Assembly: GCA_045646905.1 (NCBI GenBank)
Contig: JAZRLP010000026.1
Location: 62,001-126,000 of the forward strand
DNA from: RGIG4079 sp045646905
GTDB taxonomy: Bacteria > Bacteroidota > Bacteroidia > Bacteroidales > Muribaculaceae
DNA length: 64,000 nucleotides
Direction: 5' to 3'
In this document: positions 33,358 through 41,905 of the stretch, one piece after another
Position numbering within the stretch: the stretch's first letter is position 1
Layout: each line of letters starts with the position of its first letter
Notes under the pieces: model-generated
Seen by the model: only the letters and a program-made list of their open reading frames with translations
Databases searched by the model: none
What the model was told of the DNA's origin: nothing
Made by a program: the position numbers and the translations under genes

Positions 33358-35010
33358 ATGAATCGTTTAAATAATTTTTCAAGAGCAATCCTCGCGATAG
33401 CGATGATACTCGCAGTAGGTTTGCCAACACATGCCCATGACTTTGTAGTTAATGGAATTTATTACAATTACATTGATAAAGATGCAAAAACTGTTGAAGT
33501 TACACAAGGGAGTTATCCTGGTATAGGTCCGATTGGATACGGAAACGATATAATAATCCCATCAAATGTTACATACAACGGTATTACATATTCCGTTACC
33601 ACTATTGACGAACAAGCATTCTATGAGTGTCCCGGCTTGACTTCTATAATAATACCCAATTCCGTTACCACTATTGGCAAACAAGCATTCAAGAATAGCT
33701 CAAATTTGACCTCGGTAACAATTGGCAATTCCGTTTCCTTGATTGGCGAATATGCGTTTAGTGGTTGCATCGGTTTGACTTCGATAACAATCCCCAATTC
33801 CCTTGCCTCAATTAGCGAATATATGTTCAGTGGATGTACTGGCTTGACCTCAATAACAATACCAAATTCCGTAACCGAAATTAGTGAGTCGGCGTTCGCT
33901 GGTTGCAGCCGCTTGATTTCGGTAACAATCGGCAATTCCGTTTCCACTATAGGCAAATATGCATTCAGTGGATGTACTGGCTTGACCTCGGTAACAATCC
34001 CTAACTCAGTCACTACAATCGGCAATCAAGCATTCCAAAGTTGCACCAATTTGACATCAATTATAGTAGAAAATAGTAATAGCAAATATGATTCTCGTGA
34101 TAATTGTAATGCAATAATAGAAACTGCCACAAACACACTTATTTTAGGGTGCAAAAATACAATTATCCCCAATTCGGTAACATCTATTGGAGAAGGAGCG
34201 TTCAATAGATGTACTGGCTTAACCTCTATCTCCATCCCCAATTCAGTTACCCATATTGGCAACTATGCGTTCTTTGAATGCTCTGGCTTAACTTCTTTAA
34301 CAATACCCAATTCTATAACCTCTATTGGCCAAAATGCATTTGACAAGTGCAAATTCCCAGTTTTGCATCTTCCCGAATCAGTAACATATGTAGGATTATA
34401 TAATACATGTGCTGATATATGTTATTGTTACAACCCAACCCCACCGACAGGAGGTGGTTATACATCAGATCGATTATATGTACCAAAAGGAAGTTTGACG
34501 GCATACGCAACTGCTGAAGGATGGAAAACAGCAAAACAGATTTTAGAATTTGATGTTGATGATATAGAAAAACCAATATTGACAATAGCCTATCCCGAAG
34601 GAGGTGTGATAAAACAAGAAGTGGATAATGGTGAGATACTCAAATTACAAATTGTTCCTGCTAACGGATGGAAATGCCATTCTGCTACATTTAACAGCGC
34701 AGATGTAACAAATCAAATTGATGCTAATGGTTATTATAATACGCCTGCAATTACGGCTAACTCACAATTGAACATTGTGTTTGTGAAAAATGATGGAAGT
34801 GTAGCAAATACCCTTATCGATAACGACATAAAAGTGTGCGTAACAGGGAATATTGTAACCATATTTGGAGCTGACGAATTCTCCAATGTGGAAATATACA
34901 ACACTGCAGGAGCCACAATATACAACGGCATTGACAAATCAATTACTCTCGATGCCAATGGCACATATATCCTCACCGTTGAAGGCCGCACATTCAAGTT
35001 TTCAATGTAA
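33358..35010 (+). CDS. BspA-like leucine-rich repeat surface protein
   Basis: The 550-residue protein has a signal peptide (FSRAILAIAMILAVGLPTHA) and a short N-terminal domain (VNGIYYNYIDKDAKTVEV). About ten BspA-type leucine-rich repeats of 23 residues follow (consensus GLTSITIPNSVTSIGxxAF). A spacer domain (IEKPILTIAYPEGGVIKQEV) precedes a C-terminal sorting-type domain (IKVCVTGNIVTIFGADEFSN, with TYILTVEGRTFKFS). BspA-like proteins bind host matrix or other bacteria on the outer surface. The gene directly follows the TPR/HTH lipoprotein and has its own promoter; regulation by that neighbour is likely but inferred. The DNA of the LRR region (about 33620-34330) is itself a 69-base tandem repeat, so repeat-number change is possible. 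Confidence 0.9.
   Translation: MNRLNNFSRAILAIAMILAVGLPTHAHDFVVNGIYYNYIDKDAKTVEVTQGSYPGIGPIGYGNDIIIPSNVTYNGITYSVTTIDEQAFYECPGLTSIIIPNSVTTIGKQAFKNSSNLTSVTIGNSVSLIGEYAFSGCIGLTSITIPNSLASISEYMFSGCTGLTSITIPNSVTEISESAFAGCSRLISVTIGNSVSTIGKYAFSGCTGLTSVTIPNSVTTIGNQAFQSCTNLTSIIVENSNSKYDSRDNCNAIIETATNTLILGCKNTIIPNSVTSIGEGAFNRCTGLTSISIPNSVTHIGNYAFFECSGLTSLTIPNSITSIGQNAFDKCKFPVLHLPESVTYVGLYNTCADICYCYNPTPPTGGGYTSDRLYVPKGSLTAYATAEGWKTAKQILEFDVDDIEKPILTIAYPEGGVIKQEVDNGEILKLQIVPANGWKCHSATFNSADVTNQIDANGYYNTPAITANSQLNIVFVKNDGSVANTLIDNDIKVCVTGNIVTIFGADEFSNVEIYNTAGATIYNGIDKSITLDANGTYILTVEGRTFKFSM
33620..34330 (+). repeat. Coding tandem repeats of 69 bases
   Basis: In-frame units each encode a 23-residue LRR with TTGACCTC(A/G)RTAACAAT and CCCAATTC(C/A)GT words. 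Copies differ at synonymous sites, so they are not recent. Confidence 0.75.
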
Positions 35011-35057
35011 GATTGAAAAAAGGACTTTAAAATTCAACTTTTAGTTTCTCCCTATAG

Positions 35058-35090
35058 AGCGAGCAATCCACACGGGTTGCTCGCTTTTTA
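35058..35090 (+). terminator. Terminator of LRR gene, copy 2 of a shared sequence
   Basis: AGCGAGCAA pairs with TTGCTCGCT, loop TCCACACGGG, followed by five T; stem and loop are the same as at 31210-31245. Confidence 0.85.
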
Positions 35091-35156
35091 TGTATAATGT
35101 ATATTTTCCCATCTTTTTAATCTATAATTGTGGGCAGATATTGAATTGTTTTTCGT

Positions 35157-35164
35157 ATCTTTGC
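35157..35164 (+). promoter_or_regulatory. Minus-7 box of lysS
   Basis: TATCTTTG followed by CC, 38 bases before the lysS ATG; no clear minus-33. Confidence 0.55.
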
Positions 35165-35201
35165 CAATATATTTCGTAATTTAGAAAAGTTATATACAAT
35201 T

Positions 35202-36932
35202 ATGAACATACTTGAATTAAGCGAACAAGAAATAGTGCGTCGTGGCAGTCTCGACGAAATGCGCAAAATGGGTATCGATCCATATCCCGCTGCAGAGTTT
35301 AAAGTTACCGGTTATACCGATGAGATAAAAGACAATTTCAAAGATGATGAACCTCATCGCGAAGTGAGCATCGCTGGCCGCATCATGAGCCGTCGCATCA
35401 TGGGTAAGGCTTCTTTTATTGAAATTCAAGACTCTTGCGGTCGCATACAAGTATATATCAGTCGCGATGACCTCTGTCCCGACGAAAACAAAGACCAATA
35501 TAACATCGTTTTCAAAAAACTTCTTGATATCGGCGACTTCGTGGGTATCGACGGATATGTGTTCCGCACACAAATGGGCGAAATCACCGTTCACGCTCAA
35601 AAACTCACTGTATTGAGCAAATCATTGCGTCCACTTCCCATCGTAAAAGTGAAAGATGGTGTGACTTACGATGCATTTGACGACCCCGAATTGCGTTATC
35701 GCCGTCGTTATGTTGACTTGGTAGTAAACGATGGAGTAAAAGATATTTTCATCAAGCGCAACAAGGTTTACACCTCTATGCGTAACTACTTCAACGAACA
35801 TGGCTACATGGAAGTTGAAACACCTATCCTACAATCAATCCCTGGTGGAGCATCGGCACGCCCATTCATCACTCACCACAATGCGCTCGACATTCCTTTA
35901 TATCTTCGCATTGCCGATGAATTGTATCTCAAACGCCTCATCGTAGGTGGCTTTGAAGGTGTTTACGAATTCTCAAAGAACTTCCGTAACGAAGGTATGG
36001 ACCGCACCCACAACCCCGAGTTTACTTGTATGGAAATCTATGTTTCTTACAAGGACTACAACTGGATGATGGACTTCACCGAAAAGATGATTGAACGCAT
36101 CGCACTTGAAGTTAATGGTACTACTCAAGTAAAAGTAGGCGACAACATTATTGACTTCAAAGCTCCTTATAAACGCGTCACTATGATTGATGCTATCAAA
36201 GAATTTACCGGCATCGACATCACAGGCATGGACGAAGTACAACTTCGCGATGTGTGCAAGCAACTCGGCATCGAAGCCGATGAAACAATGGGTAAAGGTA
36301 AACTCATCGACGAAATCTTTGGCGAAAAATGTGAAGGTAACTACATTCAACCCACATTCATCATCGACTATCCTATCGAAATGTCACCATTGACTAAGCG
36401 TCATCGCAATAACCCTGAATTGACCGAACGCTTTGAGTTGATGGTCAATGGTAAAGAGCTTGCTAACGCTTATTCAGAGCTTAACGACCCTATCGACCAA
36501 TATGAGCGTTTCGTTGAACAAATGAAGCTTGGCGAAAAAGGTGACGACGAAGCAATGATTATCGACAAAGACTTTATTCGCGCTCTTGAATATGGTATGC
36601 CTCCAACATCGGGTATGGGTATCGGCATGGACCGTCTTGTTATGCTCATGACTGGTCAAACAACTATTCAAGAAGTGTTGTTATTCCCTCAAATGCGTCC
36701 CGAAAAAACTCAACGCCGCGACAAAGAAGAAGCCTACACAGCAATAGGCGTTCCTGCCGAATGGGTAGCTCCTCTTCAAAAGGCTGGTGTGCTCACTATC
36801 GATGCACTTGCCGAAGCTGGCGCTGGGAAACTCCACCAAGACCTTTGTGGTATTAACAAAAAATATAAACTCGAACTCAAAAACCCATCAATCGACGATG
36901 TAAATGCGTGGATTGACAGTGCAAAGAAATAA
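35202..36932 (+). CDS. lysS: Lysyl-tRNA synthetase, class II
   Basis: The 576-residue enzyme has an N-terminal OB-fold anticodon-binding domain (about 55-150, SIAGRIMSRRIMGKASFIEI), then class II motifs: motif 2 region NFRNEGMDRTHNPEFTCMEIY and motif 3 GMGIGMDRLVMLMTGQ. It charges tRNA-Lys with lysine. After the catalytic core (ending VLLFPQMRPEK, about 505) there is an extra C-terminal domain of about 70 residues (AIGVPAEWVAPLQKAGVLTI, then AGKLHQDLCGI) that resembles a helix-hairpin-helix module and is absent from E. coli LysS. gpsA and pgi follow in the same direction. A tRNA-Lys (TTT) gene lies 23 kb away at 60316. Confidence 0.95.
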   Translation: MNILELSEQEIVRRGSLDEMRKMGIDPYPAAEFKVTGYTDEIKDNFKDDEPHREVSIAGRIMSRRIMGKASFIEIQDSCGRIQVYISRDDLCPDENKDQYNIVFKKLLDIGDFVGIDGYVFRTQMGEITVHAQKLTVLSKSLRPLPIVKVKDGVTYDAFDDPELRYRRRYVDLVVNDGVKDIFIKRNKVYTSMRNYFNEHGYMEVETPILQSIPGGASARPFITHHNALDIPLYLRIADELYLKRLIVGGFEGVYEFSKNFRNEGMDRTHNPEFTCMEIYVSYKDYNWMMDFTEKMIERIALEVNGTTQVKVGDNIIDFKAPYKRVTMIDAIKEFTGIDITGMDEVQLRDVCKQLGIEADETMGKGKLIDEIFGEKCEGNYIQPTFIIDYPIEMSPLTKRHRNNPELTERFELMVNGKELANAYSELNDPIDQYERFVEQMKLGEKGDDEAMIIDKDFIRALEYGMPPTSGMGIGMDRLVMLMTGQTTIQEVLLFPQMRPEKTQRRDKEEAYTAIGVPAEWVAPLQKAGVLTIDALAEAGAGKLHQDLCGINKKYKLELKNPSIDDVNAWIDSAKK

Positions 36933-36987
36933 TTCGCACCCCTCATTTTCGAGTTAACACCTTATTATTTACCAAAAGATACACCTA

Positions 36988-37983
36988 ATGAATTTTCCAG
37001 GAAGAATAGCAGTGATGGGAGGCGGTAGCTGGGCTACCGCACTCGCCAAGCTGTTGCTTGAAAACTGCGAGATGATTACATGGTATATGCGTCGTGACGA
37101 TCGCATTGAAGACTTCAAACGCCTACGCCACAACCCTGCCTATCTCACCGATGTGCACTTTGATGTGCAACGCATTGAGTTTTCAAGCGACATCAACAAA
37201 GTATGCTCCGAATGCGATACTTTGTTGATGGTAATGCCATCACCCTATTTCAAAGATCACCTCGCAAAACTCACCGTTGATATAAGCAACAAATACATCG
37301 TGTCGGCAGTAAAAGGTATTGTCCCTGACGAGAATGTGTTGATTACCGACTACATGATTGAAAAATATGGCGTGCATCGCGACCATATGCTTGTGGTAGG
37401 TGGTCCATGTCATGCCGAAGAGGTGGCTCTTTCTCGTTTATCATACCTCACCGTGGGTGGACACGACCTTGAACACGCCGAAAAATTTGCTGCGTGCCTT
37501 GCTTCGCGCAACACCCACACCATCACATCGGACGATGTTGACGGCATCGAATATGCTGCCGTGCTCAAAAATGTATATTCTATTGCCGCAGGTATCGTTC
37601 ACGGCATGAAGAAGGGCGACAACTTCTCGGCTATGCTCGTGGCTAATGCCATTCGCGAAATGGAACGATTCCTCGAAGTAGTTGCTCCTCGCAAACGCCA
37701 AATTTGCGACTCGGTTTACTTGGGCGACCTACTCGTTACCTCCTACTCTCGATTCTCGCGCAATCACAACTTCGGAGCGCTCATCGGCAAGGGCTATTCG
37801 GTGAAAGTGGCCAAAATGGAGATGGAACAAATTGCAGAAGGATATTATGGCACAAATTGTATTTATCAAATCAACCAAAAATACAATGTTGATACCCCTA
37901 TCCTCAATAGCATGTACGACATTCTTTATCGCAATGTGAGAGCCGAAAAAGCTATTCGCGAAGTGGCCGAAACTTTTGTATAA
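36988..37983 (+). CDS. gpsA: Glycerol-3-phosphate dehydrogenase (NAD(P)+)
   Basis: The 331-residue enzyme has the NAD(P)-binding motif AVMGGGSWATALAKLL, MVMPSPYFKDHL, SAVKGIVPD, the VGGPCHAEEVALSRLSYLTV motif, and YAAVLKNVYSIAAGIVHGMKKGDN with catalytic Lys. It reduces dihydroxyacetone phosphate to sn-glycerol-3-phosphate for phospholipid synthesis. Length is typical. It lies 55 bases after lysS and 54 bases before pgi, so the three may form one unit. Confidence 0.95.
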   Translation: MNFPGRIAVMGGGSWATALAKLLLENCEMITWYMRRDDRIEDFKRLRHNPAYLTDVHFDVQRIEFSSDINKVCSECDTLLMVMPSPYFKDHLAKLTVDISNKYIVSAVKGIVPDENVLITDYMIEKYGVHRDHMLVVGGPCHAEEVALSRLSYLTVGGHDLEHAEKFAACLASRNTHTITSDDVDGIEYAAVLKNVYSIAAGIVHGMKKGDNFSAMLVANAIREMERFLEVVAPRKRQICDSVYLGDLLVTSYSRFSRNHNFGALIGKGYSVKVAKMEMEQIAEGYYGTNCIYQINQKYNVDTPILNSMYDILYRNVRAEKAIREVAETFV

Positions 37984-38037
37984 CATTAAGCATTATAGAG
38001 ATATATCATATTTATATTTTGAAAAAAATTAACTACA

Positions 38038-39372
38038 ATGAAAACTATAAGAATAAACACTAAAGATGTGCTCGGCACTGTTTCTGAAGCACAAATCGAA
38101 GCCCTCGACGCAGCTGCTGCCGATGGTCTTGACAAACTACACAACGCATCGGGCGAAGGTAACGATTTCCTTGGTTGGCTCGACCTACCATCTCGCACCC
38201 CTGCTGCCCTACTCGATGACATCATCGCCACTGCACAATCTCTTCGCAACGACTGCGAGGCAGTTGTAGCAATAGGTATCGGTGGTAGCTACCTCGGTGC
38301 TAAAGCAGTTATCGAAGCACTAAGCGACTCTTTTGCTGCTTATCGTGGTGGCAACGGTCCTGCCGTACTCTTTGCTGGTCAAAACATTGGCGAAGACTAC
38401 CTCTATGAACTTCAAGACTATCTCAAAGATAAAAAATTTGGTATCATCGTAATCTCTAAGTCGGGAACTACTACCGAACCTGCTATCGCATTCCGCCTAC
38501 TCAAAGCTCAACTCGAAGCACAAATGGGCAAAGCCGAAGCTGCTCGTCGCATCGTAGCAATCACCGACGCAAAGCGTGGTGCCCTCCGTCAACTCGCTAC
38601 CGAAGAAGGCTACAAAACATATGTTATCGATGACAATGTAGGTGGTCGCTTCTCGGTATTGAGCCCAGTGGGATTGCTCCCTATCGCAGTAGCTGGTTAC
38701 GACATCAAAGCCCTCATGCAAGGTGCTGTTGACATGGAAAATGCTACTAAAGAGCACTCTGCCGATAACATCACCGAGGTTTACGCTAAAACTCGCAACG
38801 CGCTTTACAACGCTGGCAAGAAAATCGAAATCCTCGTAAACTATAACCCAAAACTTCACTACTTCGGGGAATGGTGGAAACAACTTTATGGCGAAAGCGA
38901 AGGCAAAGACCTCAAAGGCATCTTCCCTGCGGCCGTTGACAACTCTACCGACCTCCACTCAATGGGTCAATGGATTCAAGATGGCGAGCGCACCATCTTT
39001 GAAACTGTTCTTTCGGTTGAAGAGCAAGCACATTCAGTGATTATCCCAAGCGACGACGCTAACCTCGACGGCTTGAACTACATCGCTGGTAAACACGTTG
39101 ACGAAGTAAACAAGATGGCAGAACTCGGCACTCGCATCGCACACATCGATGGTGGCGTGCCCAACATGCAAATCACTATCCCTGCACTCAAAGAAGAATA
39201 CCTCGGACAATTAATCTACTTCTTTGAAAAAGCATGTGGTATCAGTGGTTACATCCTCGGCGTGAACCCATTCAACCAACCAGGTGTAGAGGACTACAAA
39301 CGCAACATGTTTGCCCTTCTCGAAAAACCAGGTTACGAAGAAGCAACAGCAGCTATCAAAGCCCGCATCTAA
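38038..39372 (+). CDS. pgi: Glucose-6-phosphate isomerase
   Basis: The 444-residue protein is the shorter bacterial Pgi. Visible motifs are VVAIGIGGSYLGAKAVIEAL (phosphate binding), VISKSGTTTEPAIAFRLLK (sugar-isomerase signature), YGESEGKDLKGIFPAAVDNSTDLHSMGQW and the C-terminal GCISGYILGVNPFNQPGVEDYKRN region. It interconverts glucose-6-P and fructose-6-P; its substrate glucose-6-P is also that of the inositol synthase at 18704. The codon pattern suggests high expression. A strong terminator follows at 39395-39428. Confidence 0.95.
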   Translation: MKTIRINTKDVLGTVSEAQIEALDAAAADGLDKLHNASGEGNDFLGWLDLPSRTPAALLDDIIATAQSLRNDCEAVVAIGIGGSYLGAKAVIEALSDSFAAYRGGNGPAVLFAGQNIGEDYLYELQDYLKDKKFGIIVISKSGTTTEPAIAFRLLKAQLEAQMGKAEAARRIVAITDAKRGALRQLATEEGYKTYVIDDNVGGRFSVLSPVGLLPIAVAGYDIKALMQGAVDMENATKEHSADNITEVYAKTRNALYNAGKKIEILVNYNPKLHYFGEWWKQLYGESEGKDLKGIFPAAVDNSTDLHSMGQWIQDGERTIFETVLSVEEQAHSVIIPSDDANLDGLNYIAGKHVDEVNKMAELGTRIAHIDGGVPNMQITIPALKEEYLGQLIYFFEKACGISGYILGVNPFNQPGVEDYKRNMFALLEKPGYEEATAAIKARI

Positions 39373-39394
39373 AGAAAATAACATAATGCAACTG

Positions 39395-39428
39395 AAAGGG
39401 TGAGTCACTTGACTCACCCTTTGTTTTT
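39395..39428 (+). terminator. Terminator of pgi
   Basis: AAAGGGTGAGTCA (39395-39407) pairs with TGACTCACCCTTT (39410-39422) with a two-base loop, then G and six T. Confidence 0.9.
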
Positions 39429-39429
39429 T

Positions 39430-39898
39430 GGTAATTATATACTAGTTGGCACAAATTTGTGCTTTCACCCCCTCCCGGCTATGCCGTACTCCCCCTAAAA
39501 TTTCTTCGTAAATTTCAGAGGGAGAGTTCCTTATGCCATTGAAAATTTAGCTGTCCCTTTGTTTTTCGCAGAAAAATGAGATTAAAGGTGAGCCTGTAGG
39601 GACACGGCGTGCTGTGTCTGATTAAATCCTAGTTGCCTAGTTGTCGTAAGAAAAGATATCTTTCCTTTCTCCTCTTTCCTTTTTTAAATCCGTGTGAGCC
39701 ATTAACGAATTTCAGCGATTTCAATGTGCGAAAAGCTCCTATTATCCACCATTTTTCCGTATGTCTAAAAATAAAATCACAAGAAACGTATAACCAACTG
39801 AATTTCAATATATTCCAAATGCACATGTCTAACAATTTCCCACCATATTTTTGCGCCAACATCAACTATTCTCAACTAAAACGACTATCTTTGTAGAT
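39430..39898. other. Intergenic region with fragments of repeats
   Basis: No gene seen. It contains a 14-base perfect palindrome GCACAAATTTGTGC (39449-39462), a C/T-rich block CCCCCTCCCGGCTATGCCG and TTTCGTAAATTTCAGAGGG of the sort often interspersed in Bacteroidales, and a TATCTTTG box at 39886-39893 only five bases before the next ATG. Confidence 0.5.
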
Positions 39899-41554
39899 AT
39901 GAAAAATCTTTTATTTGTCATATTGTCCCTCTTGTTGCTTTCGGCCTGTGGAGAAAGCAAACGTATTCAATTTGAACAATTGCAACAAATTGACTCTGTA
40001 GCCGAGTTTAACGCCGACAGTGCCATATCACTATTGAGCATGATTAATCGTGACACTTTAGCAAATGAGAATCTCAAACATTATTACGACCTGTTAAAAA
40101 TACGCACCAACGATAAAGCATATATTGCACACACATCCGATTCGGCAATACTCTCGGTTATTGATTATTTCGAAAACCACGACTTCAACAATCTCCTCCC
40201 TGTTGCATACTATTATGGTGGACGAGTTTATTCCGACCTTGGCGATGCACCCCAAGCCATTGAATATTTCCTCAAAGCCCTTGACTGCCCCAATATCAAC
40301 GCCCTCACAATGGCTGTTGCATATGCCCAAATTGCAGGAATTTACTGCGAACAAGAAGCATATGATTTAGCAGAATCTGCCTATAAAAAAGCGATTGAAG
40401 TAAATCGTAAAAATAATAATACAGTTGGTACTTTATATGGGTTGAGAGGATTAGCGACTAATTATTTCAAACAGGAGAAATCCGATAGTGCATTAATAGT
40501 ATTTAACCAATGCCTTAAACGCACCGAAGAGATTGGTCACACAAAACTAATTACTTCCATAAAACAAAAAATGGCTGAAGTGTATATTTTTAAAAAGGAG
40601 TATCAAAAGGCTTTAAGCATCATAAATTCAGTAAAACATCAATTCAACCGAGAAGATTCGGCATCTACTATGAATACTTTGGCTCATCTTTATTATAGGC
40701 TCGGTGAGTATGATTCAACCATTTACTATAGCAACAAGCTCATCAAATGTCAAAGCCCCCGTTCTCGACGAAATGGATATAACATTTTAGCAAATTTATA
40801 TCTAGATAATAACGACGTTGAGAAGGCGGTTGATCCTATGATAGAGTCTCAATTACTAAATGACACTATTATAAATCTCGAAACCCCTCACGAAATACGT
40901 AAGCTTTCTTCAATATACAATTATCAAATACGTGAACGAGAAAACAACAAATTAAAACAGCAGGCGCATAAACACAATTTTTATCTTTATATCACCATCA
41001 GCGGGATATGCATTTTAGCACTTTTATTATTTATATTCCATCAACAGTCAAGACAAAAAATACGTAAAAAACAACAACTAATCGACAACTATGCCGAGAC
41101 TATTTTGGAACTACGCGACTCAATTAATTCAAATGTTTCATCGCACTCTGCTATTATCAATGAGCTATTTGAAGGACGGTTCTCTATTTTAAATGACATT
41201 GGCAACGCCATTGCCGACCTTTCAGATAGCACTGCCGACCAAAAACTGCTCTACAAAGAGGTCAAAGAAATTATTTCTCGATTTGAGAATCCTAAAACGC
41301 TGACCGAACTCGAACAAATCATTAATCGTTACAAAAACAATCTAATGCAAAAGTTTAGAGAAGATTTCCCATCTTTAAGTAACGATGAATATCAACAAGT
41401 GTGCTACCACTATGCTGGCTTCTCTCCTAAATTCATTAGCCTACTTATGCATCAAAAGTACCCCACTATTTACAAACGTCGCACTCGCATAAAGGAAAAA
41501 ATCATGGCTTCTGATTCAGCCCACAAAGAGGAGTTAATCGCAAACCTCAACTAA
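39899..41554 (+). CDS. TPR lipoprotein with membrane helix and C-terminal HTH-like domain, paralogue 2
   Basis: Start chosen at ATG 39899 (MKNLLFVILSLLLLSAC, lipoprotein Cys17), because an upstream ATG at 39851 gives a hydrophilic leader before the signal peptide. The 551-residue protein is a clear paralogue of 31528-33234: the first about 130 residues are nearly parallel (CGESKRIQFEQLQQIDSVAE; VAYYYGGRVYSDLGDAPQAI), TPRs continue to about 335, and a transmembrane helix spans about 361-382 (LYITISGICILALLLFIF). A coiled coil and a C-terminal region (about 500-540, FSPKFISLLMHQKYPTIYKR) follow. The C-terminal part has diverged much more than the TPR part, so the two may read similar signals but contact DNA differently. 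It precedes an LRR gene as its paralogue does. Confidence 0.82.
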   Translation: MKNLLFVILSLLLLSACGESKRIQFEQLQQIDSVAEFNADSAISLLSMINRDTLANENLKHYYDLLKIRTNDKAYIAHTSDSAILSVIDYFENHDFNNLLPVAYYYGGRVYSDLGDAPQAIEYFLKALDCPNINALTMAVAYAQIAGIYCEQEAYDLAESAYKKAIEVNRKNNNTVGTLYGLRGLATNYFKQEKSDSALIVFNQCLKRTEEIGHTKLITSIKQKMAEVYIFKKEYQKALSIINSVKHQFNREDSASTMNTLAHLYYRLGEYDSTIYYSNKLIKCQSPRSRRNGYNILANLYLDNNDVEKAVDPMIESQLLNDTIINLETPHEIRKLSSIYNYQIRERENNKLKQQAHKHNFYLYITISGICILALLLFIFHQQSRQKIRKKQQLIDNYAETILELRDSINSNVSSHSAIINELFEGRFSILNDIGNAIADLSDSTADQKLLYKEVKEIISRFENPKTLTELEQIINRYKNNLMQKFREDFPSLSNDEYQQVCYHYAGFSPKFISLLMHQKYPTIYKRRTRIKEKIMASDSAHKEELIANLN

Positions 41555-41830
41555 CACCTTTTTACCCTATATCAACGCATAAAAAAGGTGCAATTTTATA
41601 ATGTCTAAAAAAATAAAAAAACCAACACAAACAAAACCCTAATTTTCAAAACATTACAAAAATCGCAGTCTAAATTATTTTGGCACAAATTTTAGGCATA
41701 ACTAATAAATCATTACTAATTTTGTCATAGCATTATTTAGCGCCATTAAAGACTTCTAAACTTTAAAAAAATGTAAAAATTACCCCCCCCCTTAATATTT
41801 GTTAACATTTGCGATTATTCCAAGATAAAG
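41555..41830. other. AT-rich intergenic region before second LRR gene
   Basis: A-rich and T-rich sequence without coding frame. A 9-C tract at 41783-41791 with the TTAATATTTGTTAACA motif is the only notable feature. I see no terminator for the TPR gene. Confidence 0.5.
41783..41807 (+). promoter_or_regulatory. Poly-C tract plus TTAATATTT motif
   Basis: Nine C followed by TTAATATTTGTTAACA, matching 15 of 16 bases of the motif after the 11-C tract at 22144. It lies about 40 bases upstream of the minus-33 element. Confidence 0.5.
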
Positions 41831-41862
41831 TTTGATATATCGAATTATAACTCATAAATTTG
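41831..41862 (+). promoter_or_regulatory. LRR promoter, shared with the 33358 gene
   Basis: TTTG (41831-41834), 20-base spacer with CGAATTATAACTCA, minus-7 TAAATTTG (41855-41862), then A-T-ACAATAATA. Matches 33296-33327. Confidence 0.8.
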
Positions 41863-41905
41863 ATACAATAATATAAAAATGATAATAACTAAAAACATTA
41901 TATTT

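Noticed and set aside
33620..34330. CRISPR-like regular repeats
   Set aside because: They are in-frame coding repeats of leucine-rich repeats, with no spacer/repeat pattern or cas genes.
39449..39462. Perfect palindrome GCACAAATTTGTGC as operator
   Set aside because: Downstream of pgi and far from a promoter box; AT-rich palindromes of this size can arise by chance. Kept only as a note.
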